Shown here: in pieces, positions 29,086-29,153 of the stretch
How positions within the stretch are numbered: position 1 is the first letter of the stretch
How the letters are laid out: the number at the start of each line of letters is the position of its first letter
Virus record (IMG/VR): IMGVR_UViG_3300022602_000312
Location: 1-29,153 of that record
Reading direction: 5' to 3' (one strand)
Origin: a virus
DNA length: 29,153 bases
Position numbers and translations under genes: made by a program
Notes under the pieces: generated by a model
Seen by the model: the letters and a program-made list of their open reading frames with translations, nothing else
What the model was told of the DNA's origin: nothing
Databases searched by the model: none

Positions 29086-29153
29086 GAATTATTTAGTATT
29101 GTTTGGGGGCGGGCTTTAGATAAATAAAGTATTTGGCTATTATTTCATATTAA

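Noticed and set aside
1-29153. CRISPR arrays, tRNA or rRNA genes, insertion sequences
   Set aside because: I saw no regularly spaced repeats, no tRNA-like cloverleaf with CCA end and no transposase frame with inverted ends on either strand.

Overview
The window holds the late (tail, lysis and tail-fibre) half of a temperate contractile-tailed phage, most likely a prophage in a gammaproteobacterium. The phage type is read from a tail sheath, tail tube, tape measure with its chaperone, T4 gp27-like hub, gpV-like spike, gp25-like and gpJ-like baseplate wedge proteins, and an S74 tail fibre. The prophage reading comes from the right edge (about 29023-29085, minus strand), which carries the 5' end of dusA (tRNA-dihydrouridine synthase A), a known integration target for phages with dusA-type integrases. 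The DNA is moderately AT-rich. The host cannot be named; DUF1640, DUF2335 and DUF29 genes suggest an environmental gammaproteobacterium, but this is inference.

Layout. 1-260: leftward genes, including a very short DUF1640-like ORF with a good sigma70 promoter. 336-3147: a putative tail terminator, a small protein and the sheath, closed by a strong bidirectional terminator. 3193-3745: a leftward pair (60-aa protein and a DUF2335 membrane protein). 3864-7598: a 1244-aa polyvalent protein with a barnase/colicin E5-like (PBECR) segment and an LPD1-like region containing HEWFH. 7602-8063: leftward DUF29. 8221-17440: tail tube, a lysis cassette (holin, endolysin, Rz with embedded Rz1), a membrane/coiled-coil protein, a zinc-binding protein, the tail assembly chaperone with a frameshifted extension, tape measure, hub and spike. 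17503-26188: baseplate adaptor, wedges, a Trp-repeat protein and a DUF4815 protein split in two. 26259-27905: S74 fibre and two accessory proteins. 28000-28940: small ORFs separated by hairpins. 28945-29153: dusA 5' end and flank.

The most striking unexplained signal is a 9-base motif, GTCGTGACA. It is the only thing shared by all five rightward intergenic gaps longer than 15 nt between 1 and 27.9 kb (sites at 314, 3817, 8166, 17481 and 26188, the last with one change). A sixth copy lies inside a gene at 22319. It looks like a phage-specific late promoter or operator. Four of the five intergenic copies are accompanied by a hairpin near the downstream start codon, and two copies sit exactly 13 nt before the ATG with no visible Shine-Dalgarno. 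The first three copies each follow a leftward accessory (moron) cassette, so host-type and phage-type control elements alternate along the tail operon.
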